Source: Mangrovimonas xylaniphaga
GTDB taxonomy: Bacteria > Bacteroidota > Bacteroidia > Flavobacteriales > Flavobacteriaceae
NCBI RefSeq assembly: GCF_001280435.1
Contig: NZ_LBIP01000018.1
Coordinates: 124,001 to 188,000, forward strand
DNA length: 64,000 bases
Reading direction: 5' to 3'
Part shown: positions 43,106 to 54,900 of the stretch, one piece after another
Layout: the number at the start of each line of letters is the position of its first letter
Numbering within the stretch: position 1 is the first letter of the stretch
The notes under the pieces: model-generated
Told to the model about the DNA's origin: nothing
Databases searched by the model: none
The model's input: only the letters and a program-made list of their open reading frames with translations
Translations under genes and position numbers: made by a program

Positions 43106-45013
43106 TTATTCCGAAAGGATATAGAAGTAAGATCTTCTATTAAGCTGATGCTCTTCTTCGGTACATTTTACACCGTTTGAACATTGGTTCAACAATTGAG
43201 TTTCTCCATACCCAATGGCACTTTCAATACGTTCTGGAGCAATGCCACGAGATAACAGATACTCATGGGTAGATTTAGCTCTACGGTCTGATAACTTCAT
43301 GTTGTACTTGTCACTTCCTCTACTGTCAGTATGCGATTCAATTTTAATGACCATGTTAGGGTGGGTACGCATCACGTCAACAATATGTTCAAGTTCCACT
43401 TGGGCATCTGTTCTGATATCCCATTTGTCGAAGTCAAAGAAAATAGGATTGATGACAATTTGGTTTTCGATGATTAATGGTACCAATTCCAAATCAACAA
43501 TCATATCGCCGTCACTATCGGTACCAGAAAGGATTTGCTTAAGCTCATCTTTATAATCCACTTTGGTCCCCATAATAGTGTAAGCTGTTTTACATTTCAA
43601 TTTGAACTCATACACACCTGTAGAGTCGGTCATTTTTTCTTCTAAAATTTTACCTTCTGCATCTATTAGTTTTACAGTTGCCAAAGACAGAGGCAATTTT
43701 GTAAGGCTGTCCTTAACAACACCTCTCACCATTTGTGAACAGGCAGTAAATGAATAGATATCGTCACTACCAACACCAGGGCGGTTAGATGAAAAATATC
43801 CGTTTTCAGTTTCCGAATCGATGGTGAAAGCAAAATCATCGTACCCTGTGTTAAAAGGTGCTCCTAAATTTTCAAGTTCAGCACTGGAATCATTCAGGAT
43901 ATCCGATTTAAAAATATCCAAGAACCCTAAATTGATATTACTATCTGATGAAAAGTAAAGGGTATTGTCTTTGGCTACATAAGGAAACATTTCTTTACCG
44001 TCACTATTGATGGAAGGTCCAAGGTTTACAGGCTCTCCATAACTGTCATCTCCCAAAATAGCGACCTTGTAAATATCGGTTTCTCCATAACCTCCCTCAC
44101 GATCTGATACAAAGAATAATGTTCTATCATCTGGACTCAAGGCAGGATGCCCTGAAGAGTACACTTTGTCATTAAAAGGTAACTCCTTAATGTCTTTCCA
44201 AATACTGTCTTTATAAGACGCTTTGTAAATTTTTAGGTGAGAAGTTCCTTCCTTGTCAGTTTTTAGACGGTTATTTTTATTGACATTGTCTCTGGTAAAG
44301 TACATCGTTTTTCCATCTTGGGTAATAGCAATATTCGCTTCGTGGAATTCTGAATTAATTGATTTGGAATTGATGCTTTTCACCTTTTTGAAGTTCTCTG
44401 CACCGTCTTGCTCATTGATCACTACTTCGTAGATGTCCAAATAAGGTTCCCCATTCCAATCATAGATTTTGTCCTTTCCATCTCTTGCAGAAGAAAAGTA
44501 TAAAATACTATCTCTTCTATAAGCTCCAAACTCTGCATATTTGGTATTGATAGGAAGCGATTCCGTTCTTACATATATACCATCAGTGGAGGACAATTGC
44601 TCATAAATGGCAAGATCATCAAAATTTAAGTTGGCTATACGATCATCGTCAGGGTTGGCAGCTTTATATTTTTCCAACCAAACAATGGCTTCTTCATAAT
44701 TACCTTGTCCTCTTAAGGCTTGGGAGTATCTGTACATGTATTTGGAGTCCAATTCACTTTCGTGAAGTCTTAAAGCTTCTCCGTACCATTCTGCAGATTC
44801 GGCAGATTTGGAATTGTTGTAGTAACAATCGCCAAGTCTTGTCAACACATGGGCGCTACTATCTCCTTTTTTTACAGCTTCTTTGTAAAATTCTTCAGCC
44901 TTGGTATAAGCGTAATTTTTATAGAACTTATCGGCGACTCTTACCTGTTGCTTTTGAGCAACCATAAAAGTACTACTGAATGCTAGTAATATTATAAGTA
45001 ATCTTGATTTCAT
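43106..45013 (-). CDS. PorE-like TPR / PD40 propeller / OmpA protein
   Basis: The 635-residue exported protein (signal MKSRLLIILLAFSSTFMVAQ) has TPR repeats (about 20-140), a WD40-like PD40 propeller (about 150-420, e.g. GHPALSPDDRTLFFVSDREGG), a carboxypeptidase-regulatory-like domain (VRGVVKDSLTKLPLSLATV) and a C-terminal OmpA peptidoglycan-binding domain (FFDFDKWDI ... SHTDSRG). This is the order described for the T9SS protein PorE. As third gene of the adhesin/SprF operon it could tie the adhesin machinery to peptidoglycan; that is inference, since Flavobacteriaceae have many such paralogues. Confidence 0.88.
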   Translation of the reverse strand: MKSRLLIILLAFSSTFMVAQKQQVRVADKFYKNYAYTKAEEFYKEAVKKGDSSAHVLTRLGDCYYNNSKSAESAEWYGEALRLHESELDSKYMYRYSQALRGQGNYEEAIVWLEKYKAANPDDDRIANLNFDDLAIYEQLSSTDGIYVRTESLPINTKYAEFGAYRRDSILYFSSARDGKDKIYDWNGEPYLDIYEVVINEQDGAENFKKVKSINSKSINSEFHEANIAITQDGKTMYFTRDNVNKNNRLKTDKEGTSHLKIYKASYKDSIWKDIKELPFNDKVYSSGHPALSPDDRTLFFVSDREGGYGETDIYKVAILGDDSYGEPVNLGPSINSDGKEMFPYVAKDNTLYFSSDSNINLGFLDIFKSDILNDSSAELENLGAPFNTGYDDFAFTIDSETENGYFSSNRPGVGSDDIYSFTACSQMVRGVVKDSLTKLPLSLATVKLIDAEGKILEEKMTDSTGVYEFKLKCKTAYTIMGTKVDYKDELKQILSGTDSDGDMIVDLELVPLIIENQIVINPIFFDFDKWDIRTDAQVELEHIVDVMRTHPNMVIKIESHTDSRGSDKYNMKLSDRRAKSTHEYLLSRGIAPERIESAIGYGETQLLNQCSNGVKCTEEEHQLNRRSYFYILSE

Positions 45014-45024
45014 AACAGGCTATT

Positions 45025-45960
45025 TTAGAAGTATCTAGGGGATTTAACACGTTGCGTTTTAAATAATTCGAACATTAGTAGAATCTCGTGGGTTCCACTT
45101 GTGTAAGCTCTCAAGTCTGAAAGGGGATACCCATAGGCATATCCAATTCGTATTTGCTTGGAAATTTGGAAATCGGCAATACCACTAATTTCTCCAGCTC
45201 TTTCGTCAACTCGGTAACCAGCTCCCAACCATAGTTTTTCATAGAATAGGAAGTTGGCTGTAAAATCGAATGACATTGGGGCACCGTTGGTAGCTTTTAA
45301 CAACATTGCAGGCTTGAACTTGGTGTTGTCACCAAGATCGAATACATAACCACCTGTAAGGTAATAGTTGTTACGCTCTACTGCTACGTAGTCCGTTCCG
45401 CCAACAGTCCCTTTGTTATAATCGGTGTTTAAGAGTCTTGGGGCAGAAAGTCCAATATACCATCTGTTGGAATGCCAAAGGACTCCCGCACCAAAGTTTG
45501 GGCTCCATCTGTTGGATACATCATTGAAGAATGGATCCTGGGCAATACTAGGGTCATTCAACAAAGCCATATCTATATTATAGTGTGTGAAACCAGCTTT
45601 TACTCCAAAGGATAATTTGGTGTTCTCTCCAGTGTGGATACTATACGAGAAATCTCCATATAGATAAGAGAAGTTCTCATATCCCAATTCATCATTGATA
45701 AAAGAGAGTCCCAGTCCTATTTTCTCATTTCTAAGAGGGGAGTGGATAGATAGGGTTTGGGTAGTTGGGGCACCCTCTAAACCTACCCATTGGCTCCTGT
45801 GCAATCCTACGATGCTTAACGTCTCTCGACTCCCTGCATAGGCAGGGTTAATAGAGATCGTATTGTACATATACTGTGTAAACTGAGGCAATTGTTGTGC
45901 AACACCCGTCCAGCAATTGAACAGTATAAAAGCGATTATGTTAAACTTTAATAACTTCAT
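45025..45960 (-). CDS. PorP/SprF-family type IX secretion membrane protein
   Basis: The 311-residue outer-membrane beta-barrel has a signal peptide and the family N-terminus QLPQFTQYMYNTISINPAYAGSRE, and ends IRIGYAYGYPL ... EILLMFEL. In Flavobacterium johnsoniae SprF is needed to export the SprB adhesin, and PorP/SprF proteins generally pair with substrates having type-B C-terminal domains. Here it lies 10 bp behind exactly such a giant adhesin, so it is most likely its dedicated partner. Confidence 0.92.
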   Translation of the reverse strand: MKLLKFNIIAFILFNCWTGVAQQLPQFTQYMYNTISINPAYAGSRETLSIVGLHRSQWVGLEGAPTTQTLSIHSPLRNEKIGLGLSFINDELGYENFSYLYGDFSYSIHTGENTKLSFGVKAGFTHYNIDMALLNDPSIAQDPFFNDVSNRWSPNFGAGVLWHSNRWYIGLSAPRLLNTDYNKGTVGGTDYVAVERNNYYLTGGYVFDLGDNTKFKPAMLLKATNGAPMSFDFTANFLFYEKLWLGAGYRVDERAGEISGIADFQISKQIRIGYAYGYPLSDLRAYTSGTHEILLMFELFKTQRVKSPRYF

Positions 45961-45970
45961 AGGTCAAAAT

Positions 45971-48900
45971 TTATTTAGTTCCTACGTAGATTGGACCTGA
46001 GAAAGGTTTTAATCCACTATTCTTTAAATTGATGATATAGTAATATGTTCCTGAAGGGACTTTGCTTGCACCTCCCACAGATGATCTGGATGAAGCACCG
46101 TTCCAATCGTTTTGATAGTTGAAGTTTTCATAAATTTTAGCACCCCAACGGTTGAATACTTGTAATTCAATGGTGAATCCACATTCTTCAACACCCGTTA
46201 CCGTGAAGAATTCGTTATAACTATCTCCATTAGGTGTAATTGCTTTTGAAATCTCAACATCTTCTTCACCACAAGGGAATACAACACAATCGTCATGAAC
46301 AGTTACTGTCACTTCGGTTACGCTAGGACAATCACCTTCTGTGATGGTATATGTGAAGATGAAATCTCCTAAGTCTTCTTCAGTAACAATAGTGGTATCG
46401 AACCAACTTCCATCTAAAGTTGTATTACCTGAAACTACTTCCCAGGTTCCATTTTCATCCACATCACCACTTAAAAGGCTGAATAGGTCTAGAGGTCCTT
46501 CCTCTGTACAAATAGTAGTGTCAGATCCAGAAATGATATTCTCTACGTTCACGTTTACAATTTGCGTGTAAGTAGCTTCATTGCCACAATCATCGCTTAC
46601 TGTCCAGTTACGCGTAATACTATAGTTTTCCGATTCTTCTTCTGGAGTGATAGACTCGTTGAAGACAACTGAAATATCTGTTGAACAAGCATCCTCAAAG
46701 CTCAATTCAGGAGCATCAGGAACTTCAGAACAATTCACATCGATGGATGGATCTAAGTCAACAATTAGTTCAGGAGCCGTAGTGTCAACAACACTGATTG
46801 TTTGTACCTGAGTTGTTGTGTTTCCACATTCATCGATTAAAGTCCAAGTTCTTTCAATAGTACTTTCACCTACACAAGACCCTTCGGTAACTTCATCTGT
46901 AAAGGTTGCTTCCAATTCAGAAGAACAGTTGTCAGCTTCGTCGGTTACATCACCAGTTAATGTTAAATCACTAGTATCCATATCGCACTCTACAGTTAAG
47001 TTTTCTGGAACAGTAAATGTTGGAGCCGTAGAATCTTGAATATTGATAGTTTGAACTTGCGTTGTTGTATTTCCACAATCGTCAGTCAATGTCCAAGTTC
47101 TAGTAATGATGGATGCGTTGGCACATTCACCTTCTGCAGTAGCATCAGTAAAAGTAGCTTCCAATTCAACAGAGCAGTTATCAGCCTCATCTGTTACATC
47201 ACCAGTCAATGCCAAGTCATTAGCATCTTGATCACACTCGATAGTTACGGCAGCTGGTACAGTAAATGTAGGGGCCGTAGTATCTTGAATTGTGATGGTT
47301 TGTACTTGTGTAGTTGTGTTTCCACAATCATCCGTTAAAGTCCAGGTTCTTGTAATAATTGATGCATTGGCACATTCACCTTCAGCAGTAGCGTCAGTAT
47401 AGGTTGCATCTAATTCAGCAGAACAGTTGTCAGCTTCATCAGTTACATCACCAGTTAATGCCAAGTCATTTTCATCTTGATCACATTCAATAGTTACAGC
47501 AGTAGGTACAGTAAATGTAGGAGCCGTAGTATCTTGAATTGTGATAGTTTGTACTTGAGTCGTTGTGTTTCCACAGTCATCTGTTAAAGTCCAAGTTCTT
47601 GTAATGATGGCAGCATTGGCACATTCACCTTCCTCAGTAGCATCGGTATAAGTTGCGTCCAATTCAGCTGAACAGTTGTCAGCTTCATCTGTTACATCAC
47701 CAGTCAATACCAAGTCATTTTCATCTTGATCACATTCGATAGTTACGGCAGCTGGCACAGTAAATGTAGGAGCCGTAGTATCTTGAATTGTGATGGTTTG
47801 CACTTGAGTAGTTGTGTTTCCACAGTCGTCAGTCAAAGTCCAAGTACGTGTGATTGTGGACTCGTTTGAACATTCACCTTCAGTAGTAGCATCGGTAAAG
47901 GTCGCTTCCAATTCAGTAGAACAGTTGTCTGCTTCATCGGTTACGTCACCAGTTAATGCCAAGTCATTTACGTCTTGATCACATTCAATAGATACTGAAG
48001 CAGGTACTGTAAATGTAGGTGCTGTTGTATCCTGAATTGTGATGGTTTGCACTTGAGTAGTGGTATTTCCACAATCGTCAGTCAATGTCCAAGTTCTTGT
48101 AATGATAGATGCATTGGCACATTCACCTTCTGCAGTAGCATCGGTAAAGGTAGCTTCCAATTCAGAAGAACAGTTGTCTGCTTCATCAGTTACGTCACCA
48201 GTCAATACTAAGTCACTAGTATCTTGATCACATTCGATAGTTACAGCAGCTGGCACAGTGAATGTAGGTGCTGTCGTATCTTGAACAGTGATGGTTTGTA
48301 CTTGAGTAGTCGTGTTTCCACAGTCATCAGTCAATGTCCAAGTTCTTGTGATGATGGAGGCATTAGCACATTGACCTTCAGTAGTTGCATCAGTAAAGGT
48401 TGCTTCCAATTCAGAAGAGCAGTTATCTGCTTCATCGGTTACATCACCTGTTAAAGTAAGGTCTGTAATTTCCTGATCGCATTCCAAAGTAAGAGAAGCA
48501 GGCACTGTAAATGTTGGAGCAGTAGTGTCAACAATAGTAAAGGATACAGTTGTTGTACTTTCATTTCCACATCCGTCGATGGCTGTAAAGGTTACTTCTG
48601 CAGTACCAGTGGCTCCACAAGCCTCTGTTAAGGATTCAAAGTCATTTGACCATGTAATAGAAGAACAGTCATCGGTAGCAGTGGCACCTCCATTGGAAGA
48701 TAACCAAGCTTGAAGTTCAGCATCGTTTCCAGTTCCGTCACATTCTACTGTTAGGTTGTCTCCACCAGAAATTACTGGAGGTGTTGAGTCTTGAATAGCA
48801 TATGAAGCCGTTGTAGTGCTTGTGTTTCCACAACTGTCAGTGGCAGTGAAAACAACACTTACAGGAGCGGAACAATCAGAGGTAGCTCCATTATAATTGT

Positions 48901-51900
48901 TAGTCCAAGTAACTTCTCCACATAATTCTTCGGCAACAGCACCACCATTACTGTCTAACCAGTTTTGGATGGCATCGTTATTTCCGTTTCCATCACATTC
49001 AGCAACGATATCTGAAGCTTCATTTGTAATGTTAGGAGCAATAGTATCTTCTATACTGAATGTTGCAGTGGTAGTTGCAGTATTTCCACAAGCATCTGTA
49101 GCTGTAAATATAACCGTAGCAGCTCCTGTATTTCCACAGGCAGCACTTAATTCAGTAAAGTCATTAGTCCAAGTTACTTCGCTACAATTATCAGTTGCGG
49201 AAGCACCTCCGTTAGAAGCTAACCAATCGTTGAAATTTGTTTGGTCTCCTGTACCGTCACATTCCACAGTTAAGCTTGTAGCTTCTGTGTTTATAGTTGG
49301 CGCAGTAGTATCTTGTATAGAGATTGTTTGAGTTTGTGTTGTTGTATTTCCACAAGCATCAACCAAAGTCCAAGTACGAGTGATTGTAGACTCATTGGCA
49401 CATTCACCTTCAGTTGTGGCATCCGTATAAGTAGCTTCCAAATCAGCGGAACAGTTATCCGCTTCATCGGTTACATCACCAGTCAATGCCAAATCTGCAG
49501 CATCTTGATCACATTCAAGGGTTACACTTGCAGGTACTGTAAATGTAGGAACAGTGGTATCCTGGATGGTGATGGTTTGTACTTGTGTAGTTGTGTTCCC
49601 GCATTCATCTGTCAAAGTCCAGGTTCTTGTGATGATAGATGCGTTTGCACATTCGCCTTCAGCAGTAGCATCGGTAAAGGTTGCTTCCAAACCAGTAGAA
49701 CAGTTGTCTGCTTCATCGGTAACATCACCAGTCAATACCAAGTCGCTTTCATCTTGATCACATTCAATGGTTACAGCAGCAGGTGCAGTAAATGTAGGCG
49801 CTGTAGTATCCTGAATAGTGATGGTTTGAGCTTGTATAGTTGTATTTCCACAGTCATCCGTCAAAGTCCAAGTTCTTGTGATGATGGATGCGTTAGCACA
49901 TTCACCTTGGACAGTAGCATCCGTATATGTTGCTTCAAGCTCAGAAGAACATCCGTCAGTTTCATCAGTTACGTCTCCTGTTAAAACAAGGTCTGTTGGA
50001 TCTTGATTACATTCCAAAGTCACTGAAGCAGGAACCGTAAATGTAGGTGCTGTTGTATCTTGAACTGTGAAAGTGGCCGTAGTCGAGCTAGAGTTTCCAC
50101 AACCGTCAGTTGCTGTAAAGATTACTTCGGCAGAACCAGTAGTTCCACACCCATCGCTTAAGCCATTATAATTGTTAGACCATGCGATTGCAGAACAATC
50201 GTCGGTAGCAGTGGCGCTTCCAAAAGTATCCAACCAATCCTGGATCGCAGCATCAATATCACTACCGTCACACTCCAAGGTTACATCAGTAGCTGGAGTG
50301 GTGATAGTAGGAGCTGTAGTGTCCTGAATTGCATAAGAAGCAGAGGTAGATACAGCATTTCCACATTCGTCAGTAGCCGTAAAGGTTACGGTCACTGGTG
50401 CCGAACAATCTGAGTTCGCTCCATCGTAATCGTTTGTCCAAGTTACCTCACCACAATTGTCAGAAGCAGTTGCTCCACCATTGTTGGCTAACCAGTTTTC
50501 GATAGCTCCGTTGTTTCCAGAACCATCACACTCGGCAACGATATCAGAAGGAGTGGTTTCAATAACTGGCGCAGTAGTATCTTGGATAGAGATTGTTTGC
50601 GTTTGTGTTGTTGTGTTTCCACAAGCATCAACCAAAGTCCAAGTACGAGTGATTGTAGACTCGTTTGCACATTCACCTTCAGTTGTAGCATCGGTGTAAG
50701 TTGCATCCAAATTAGCGGAACAGTTATCAGCCTCATCGGTTACATCACCAGTCAATGCCAAATCAGTAGCATCTTGGTCACATTCAAGGGTTACACCAGC
50801 TGGTACAGTAAATGTTGGCGCAGTAGTATCTTGAATGGTGATGGTTTGAACTTCTGTTGCAGTGTTTCCACACTCATCAGTTAAGGTCCAAGTTCTAGTG
50901 ATAATAGTTTCATTGGCACAAGCTCCTTGAGCAGTGGCATCGGCAAAAGTAGCTTCCAAATCAGTGGAGCAGTTGTCAGCTTCATCGGTAACATCACCAG
51001 TCAATACCAAGTCGTTTTCATTTTGATCACATTCAATGGTTACGGCAGCAGGTACAGTAAATGTAGGTGCCGTGGTATCTTCAATGGTGATGGTTTGAGT
51101 TTGTGTAGTTGTATTTCCACAGTCATCTGTCAATGTCCAAGTACGTGTAATGATAGATTCATTGGCACATTCACCTTGGGCTGTTGCATCTGTATATGTA
51201 GCTTCCAATTCAGCTGAACATCCGTCGGTTTCATCTGTTACGTCTCCTGTTAAAGCAAGGTCTGTTGGATCTTGATCACATTCCAAAGAAACTGAAGCAG
51301 GTACCGTAAAGGTAGGCGGTGTAGTATCTTGAACTGTGAAGGTTGCAGTTGTTGAGCTAGAGTTACCACAACCGTCAGTAGCTGTAAAGATTACTTCGGC
51401 AGAACCAGTAGTTCCACAACTATCGCTTAAGCCATTATAATTGTTCGACCATGCAATTGCAGAACAATCGTCGGTAGCAGTTGCACCTCCAAAAGTATCC
51501 AACCAATCCTGGATCGCAGCATCAATATCGCTACCGTCACATTCCAAGGTTACATCGGTAGCTTCAGTAGAGATAGTAGGAGCTGTAGTGTCCTGAATTG
51601 CATAAGAAGCAGACGTAGATACAGCGTTTCCACACTCATCAGTAGCCGTAAAGGTTACAGTCACCGGTGCAGAACAATCTGAGTTCGCTCCATCGTAATC
51701 GTTGGTCCAAGTTACCTCACCACAATTGTCCGAAGCAGTTGCCCCACCATTGTCAGCCAACCAGTTTTCGATAGCTCCGTTGTTTCCGGAACCGTCACAC
51801 TCGGCAACGATATTAGAAGGAGTGGTTTCAATAACTGGAGCAGTAGTATCTTGGATAGATATTGTTTGAGTTTGAGTTGTTGTGTTTCCACAAGCATCAA

Positions 51901-54900
51901 CCAAAGTCCAGGTACGAGTGATTGTAGACTCATTGGCACATTCACCTTCAGTTGTGGCATCCGTATAAGTAGCTTCCAAATCAGCAGAACAGTTGTCCGC
52001 TTCATCGTTTACATCTCCAGTCAATGTCAAATCTGTAGCATCTTGATCACATTCAAGGGTTACACTTGCAGGTACTGTAAAGGTAGGAGCAGTGGTATCT
52101 TGAATGGTGATGGTTTGTACTTGAGTAGTAGTATTTCCACAGTCATCGGTCAAGGTCCAGGTACGTGTGATGATCGACTCATTAGTACATTCGCCTTCAG
52201 CAGTAGCATCGGCGAAGGAAGCTTGTAAACCAGTAGAACAGTTGTCAGCTTCATCGGTTATATCACCTGTCAATGCCAAGTCGTTTTCATCTTGATTACA
52301 TTCAATGGTTACGGCAGCAGGCACAGTAAATGTTGGCGCTGTGGTGTCCTGAATAGTGATGGTTTGAACTTGAGTAGTTGTATTTCCACAGTCATCGGTC
52401 AAGTTCCAAGTACGTGTAATGATAGACTCACTGGCACATTCACCTTGGGCAGTCGCATCTGTATAGGTAGCTTCAAGGTCTGAAGAACATCCGTCTGTTT
52501 CATCTGTTACGTCTCCTGTTAAAGCAAGGTCTGTTGGATCTTGATCACATTCCAAAGAAACTGAAGCAGGTACTGTGAAAGTTGGATCTGTAGTGTCTTC
52601 GATAGTAAAGGAAGCACTTGTAGTTACAGAATTACCACAACCGTCTCCAGCAGTAAAGGTTACTGTTCGTGTTCCAGTTAGACCACAGTCATCATTTAAA
52701 GCACCTTCTTCGTAAGACCAAGAAACAGTTCCACAAGAATCGGAAGCAGATGCACCTCCATTAGAATCTAACCAAGCTGTGTATTCGGGAAGGTTTCCAG
52801 TTCCATCGCATTCAACTGTAAAATCAGAAGCAGGAGTATCAATAGTAGGTGCTATCAAGTCCAATATCGTAAACAGGGCTGTAGTGCTAGTTGAATTTCC
52901 ACATTCGTCAGTTGCAGTAAATGTTACCAGAGCCAATCCTGTTTCTCCACAACCATTGGATAATCCTGTGAAGTTGTCGGTCCAAGTAATGTTAGAGCAA
53001 TTATCTGAAGCCATAGCTCCGGCATGTGTATCCAACCAAGCTTCTAGTTCGTCTGTATTCCCAGCACCGTTACATTGTACGGTTTGATCTGCCGCTACAG
53101 TACTCATTATTGGATTTGTAGTATCTTCAATAGTAAAGGTTGCCGATGTAGTTGAAGTGTTACCACAATCATCGGTAGCTGTAAAAGTTACTGTAGCAGA
53201 ACCAGTAGCTCCACAATCATCGCTAAGAGCAGTAAAATCGTTACTCCAAGTAACGCTACCACAAGTATCTGAAGATGCAGCTCCACCAGCTGTACTCAAC
53301 CAGTTGTTCAATTCAGCAGTATTTCCAGAGCCGTCACATTCAACGGTAAGGTCTGTAGCAGCTGTATCAATTGTTGGATCTGTGGTATCTTCAATAGTAA
53401 AGGTCGCAGAAGTTGTTGCTGTGTTTCCACAATCATCAGTAGCGGTAAATGTAACAGTGGCAGAACCAGTAGCTCCACAATCATCACTTAAGGAAGAATA
53501 ATCGTTAGTCCAAGTAACGTCACCACAAGTATCAGAGGCTGCAGCGCCACCAAAAGAGCTTAACCAAGTTGATAAATCTGTAGTGTTTCCACTTCCATCA
53601 CATTCCACTGTAAGGTTTGCAGCCACAGTGTCAATACTAGGAGGAGTGGTGTCTTCAATAGTGAACGTAGCTGCAGTGGTAGCAAAATTCCCACAAGCAT
53701 CAGTGGCCGTAAAAGTAACTGTTACGGACCCTGTGTTTCCACAGTCATCACTTAAAGTACCGTAATCATTGCTCCAAGTAACAGCAGAACAATTATCTGT
53801 AGCTACAGCACCACCGTTGGCATCTAACCAAGCATTTAAGGCAGTTGTAGTATCACTGCCACATTCAGCAGTGGCATCGGCAGCCTCAGTTCCAATTATT
53901 GGATCTGTGGTATCTTCAATCGTTATTGTTTGCGTATCAGAACTAGAAAGCCCACAATCATCTGTGATAGTAAAAGTTCTTGTAACCACCACAGGACAAG
54001 TACCAGAAGCACTGTCTTGATAAGTGATTTCATTTACATTATTTTCCGTGAAAGTTCCTCCTTCTGCTAAGAAAATTAACTGAGAAATAGTTTGAGGTGT
54101 TTCACTATAAGCCAATGATGTTAAGTTGCCATTGGTAACATCTGCAGCAACACAACCTTCAACTTGTATATCTGAAGGAGCGTTGGTTACAGGAGGTGTA
54201 TTATCGTCAACTGAAATTGTAATGTCCTCACTAATAGAACATGAATTAGCATCGGTAACAGTAACCGTGTATGTTCCTGCAGGTAGATTAACAAACATTC
54301 CAGATTGGAAACTTCCCTCTTGAGGGCTAATACTATAAGTATAAGGAGCAGTTCCACCTGAAACTCCAGAAGGAGTGATGGTTCCAGTGTTTCCTCCAGT
54401 ACATTCAATGTTAGTAGCACTTAGGGATAATCCTGTAAGTAGTGGTGATACAGTTACAGTATCTGTATGAACGTCTGAATCTCCATCAATATCAAAAACT
54501 GTTAAAGTAACAGTATAGTTCCCTGGGCCTCCATATGTGTGTGATGGATTGGCTTCTGTAGAAGTAGCCCCATCTCCAAAATTCCAAGAATAACTATAAC
54601 CACCTTGTAGATTTCCACCGGTGGTAATATTTGTAAATGCAACTGTATAAGCATCACAACTTTGAGTATAAGTAAAGTTGGTGATCAGTGGCGCATTTAC
54701 AATAAATCCAGGAGGATTAGAATAACATTTTGAAGGGTTTTCACCACAAGCTTGGTTGGCATTGGACTGCCATGCCATATAAAAGTTAACCAATTCTACT
54801 TGATCACCACAATTCCAGTTCAATTGATAAACCGGTAGGTTTTGGTCAACAGGTATAGGATTGGAATCATATAGACATTGTGTAACTGAAGTGGTTAGAA

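Larger units (their letters stand above)
46772..53899 (-). repeat. Array of 28 HYR-like coding repeats
   Basis: 28 in-frame units encode residues 465-2840 of the adhesin. Order from the N-terminus: A1-A5, B1-B3, A6-A7, B4-B6, A8-A9, B7-B9, A10-A12, B10-B16. Every unit has four cysteines, and most end in (E/Q)DTTxP. There is no frameshift and no internal stop in the whole array. Confidence 0.92.

Noticed and set aside
49313-49984. A 223-codon open frame on the plus strand inside the adhesin repeats
   Set aside because: It is the reverse shadow of the repeat array; similar frames recur in each repeat because the repeats share codon patterns. Its translation is Cys/Ser-rich low-complexity and has no start context.
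46772-53899. Possible CRISPR-like or non-coding satellite array
   Set aside because: Units are 249-264 bp, in frame, diverged at third positions and encode HYR-like domains; there are no short identical repeats with unique spacers.
46341-54323. Many other plus-strand frames of 60-144 codons across the adhesin gene
   Set aside because: All lie antisense to one continuous 9.3-kb coding frame with signal peptide, repeats and CTD; their repetition follows the repeat period.
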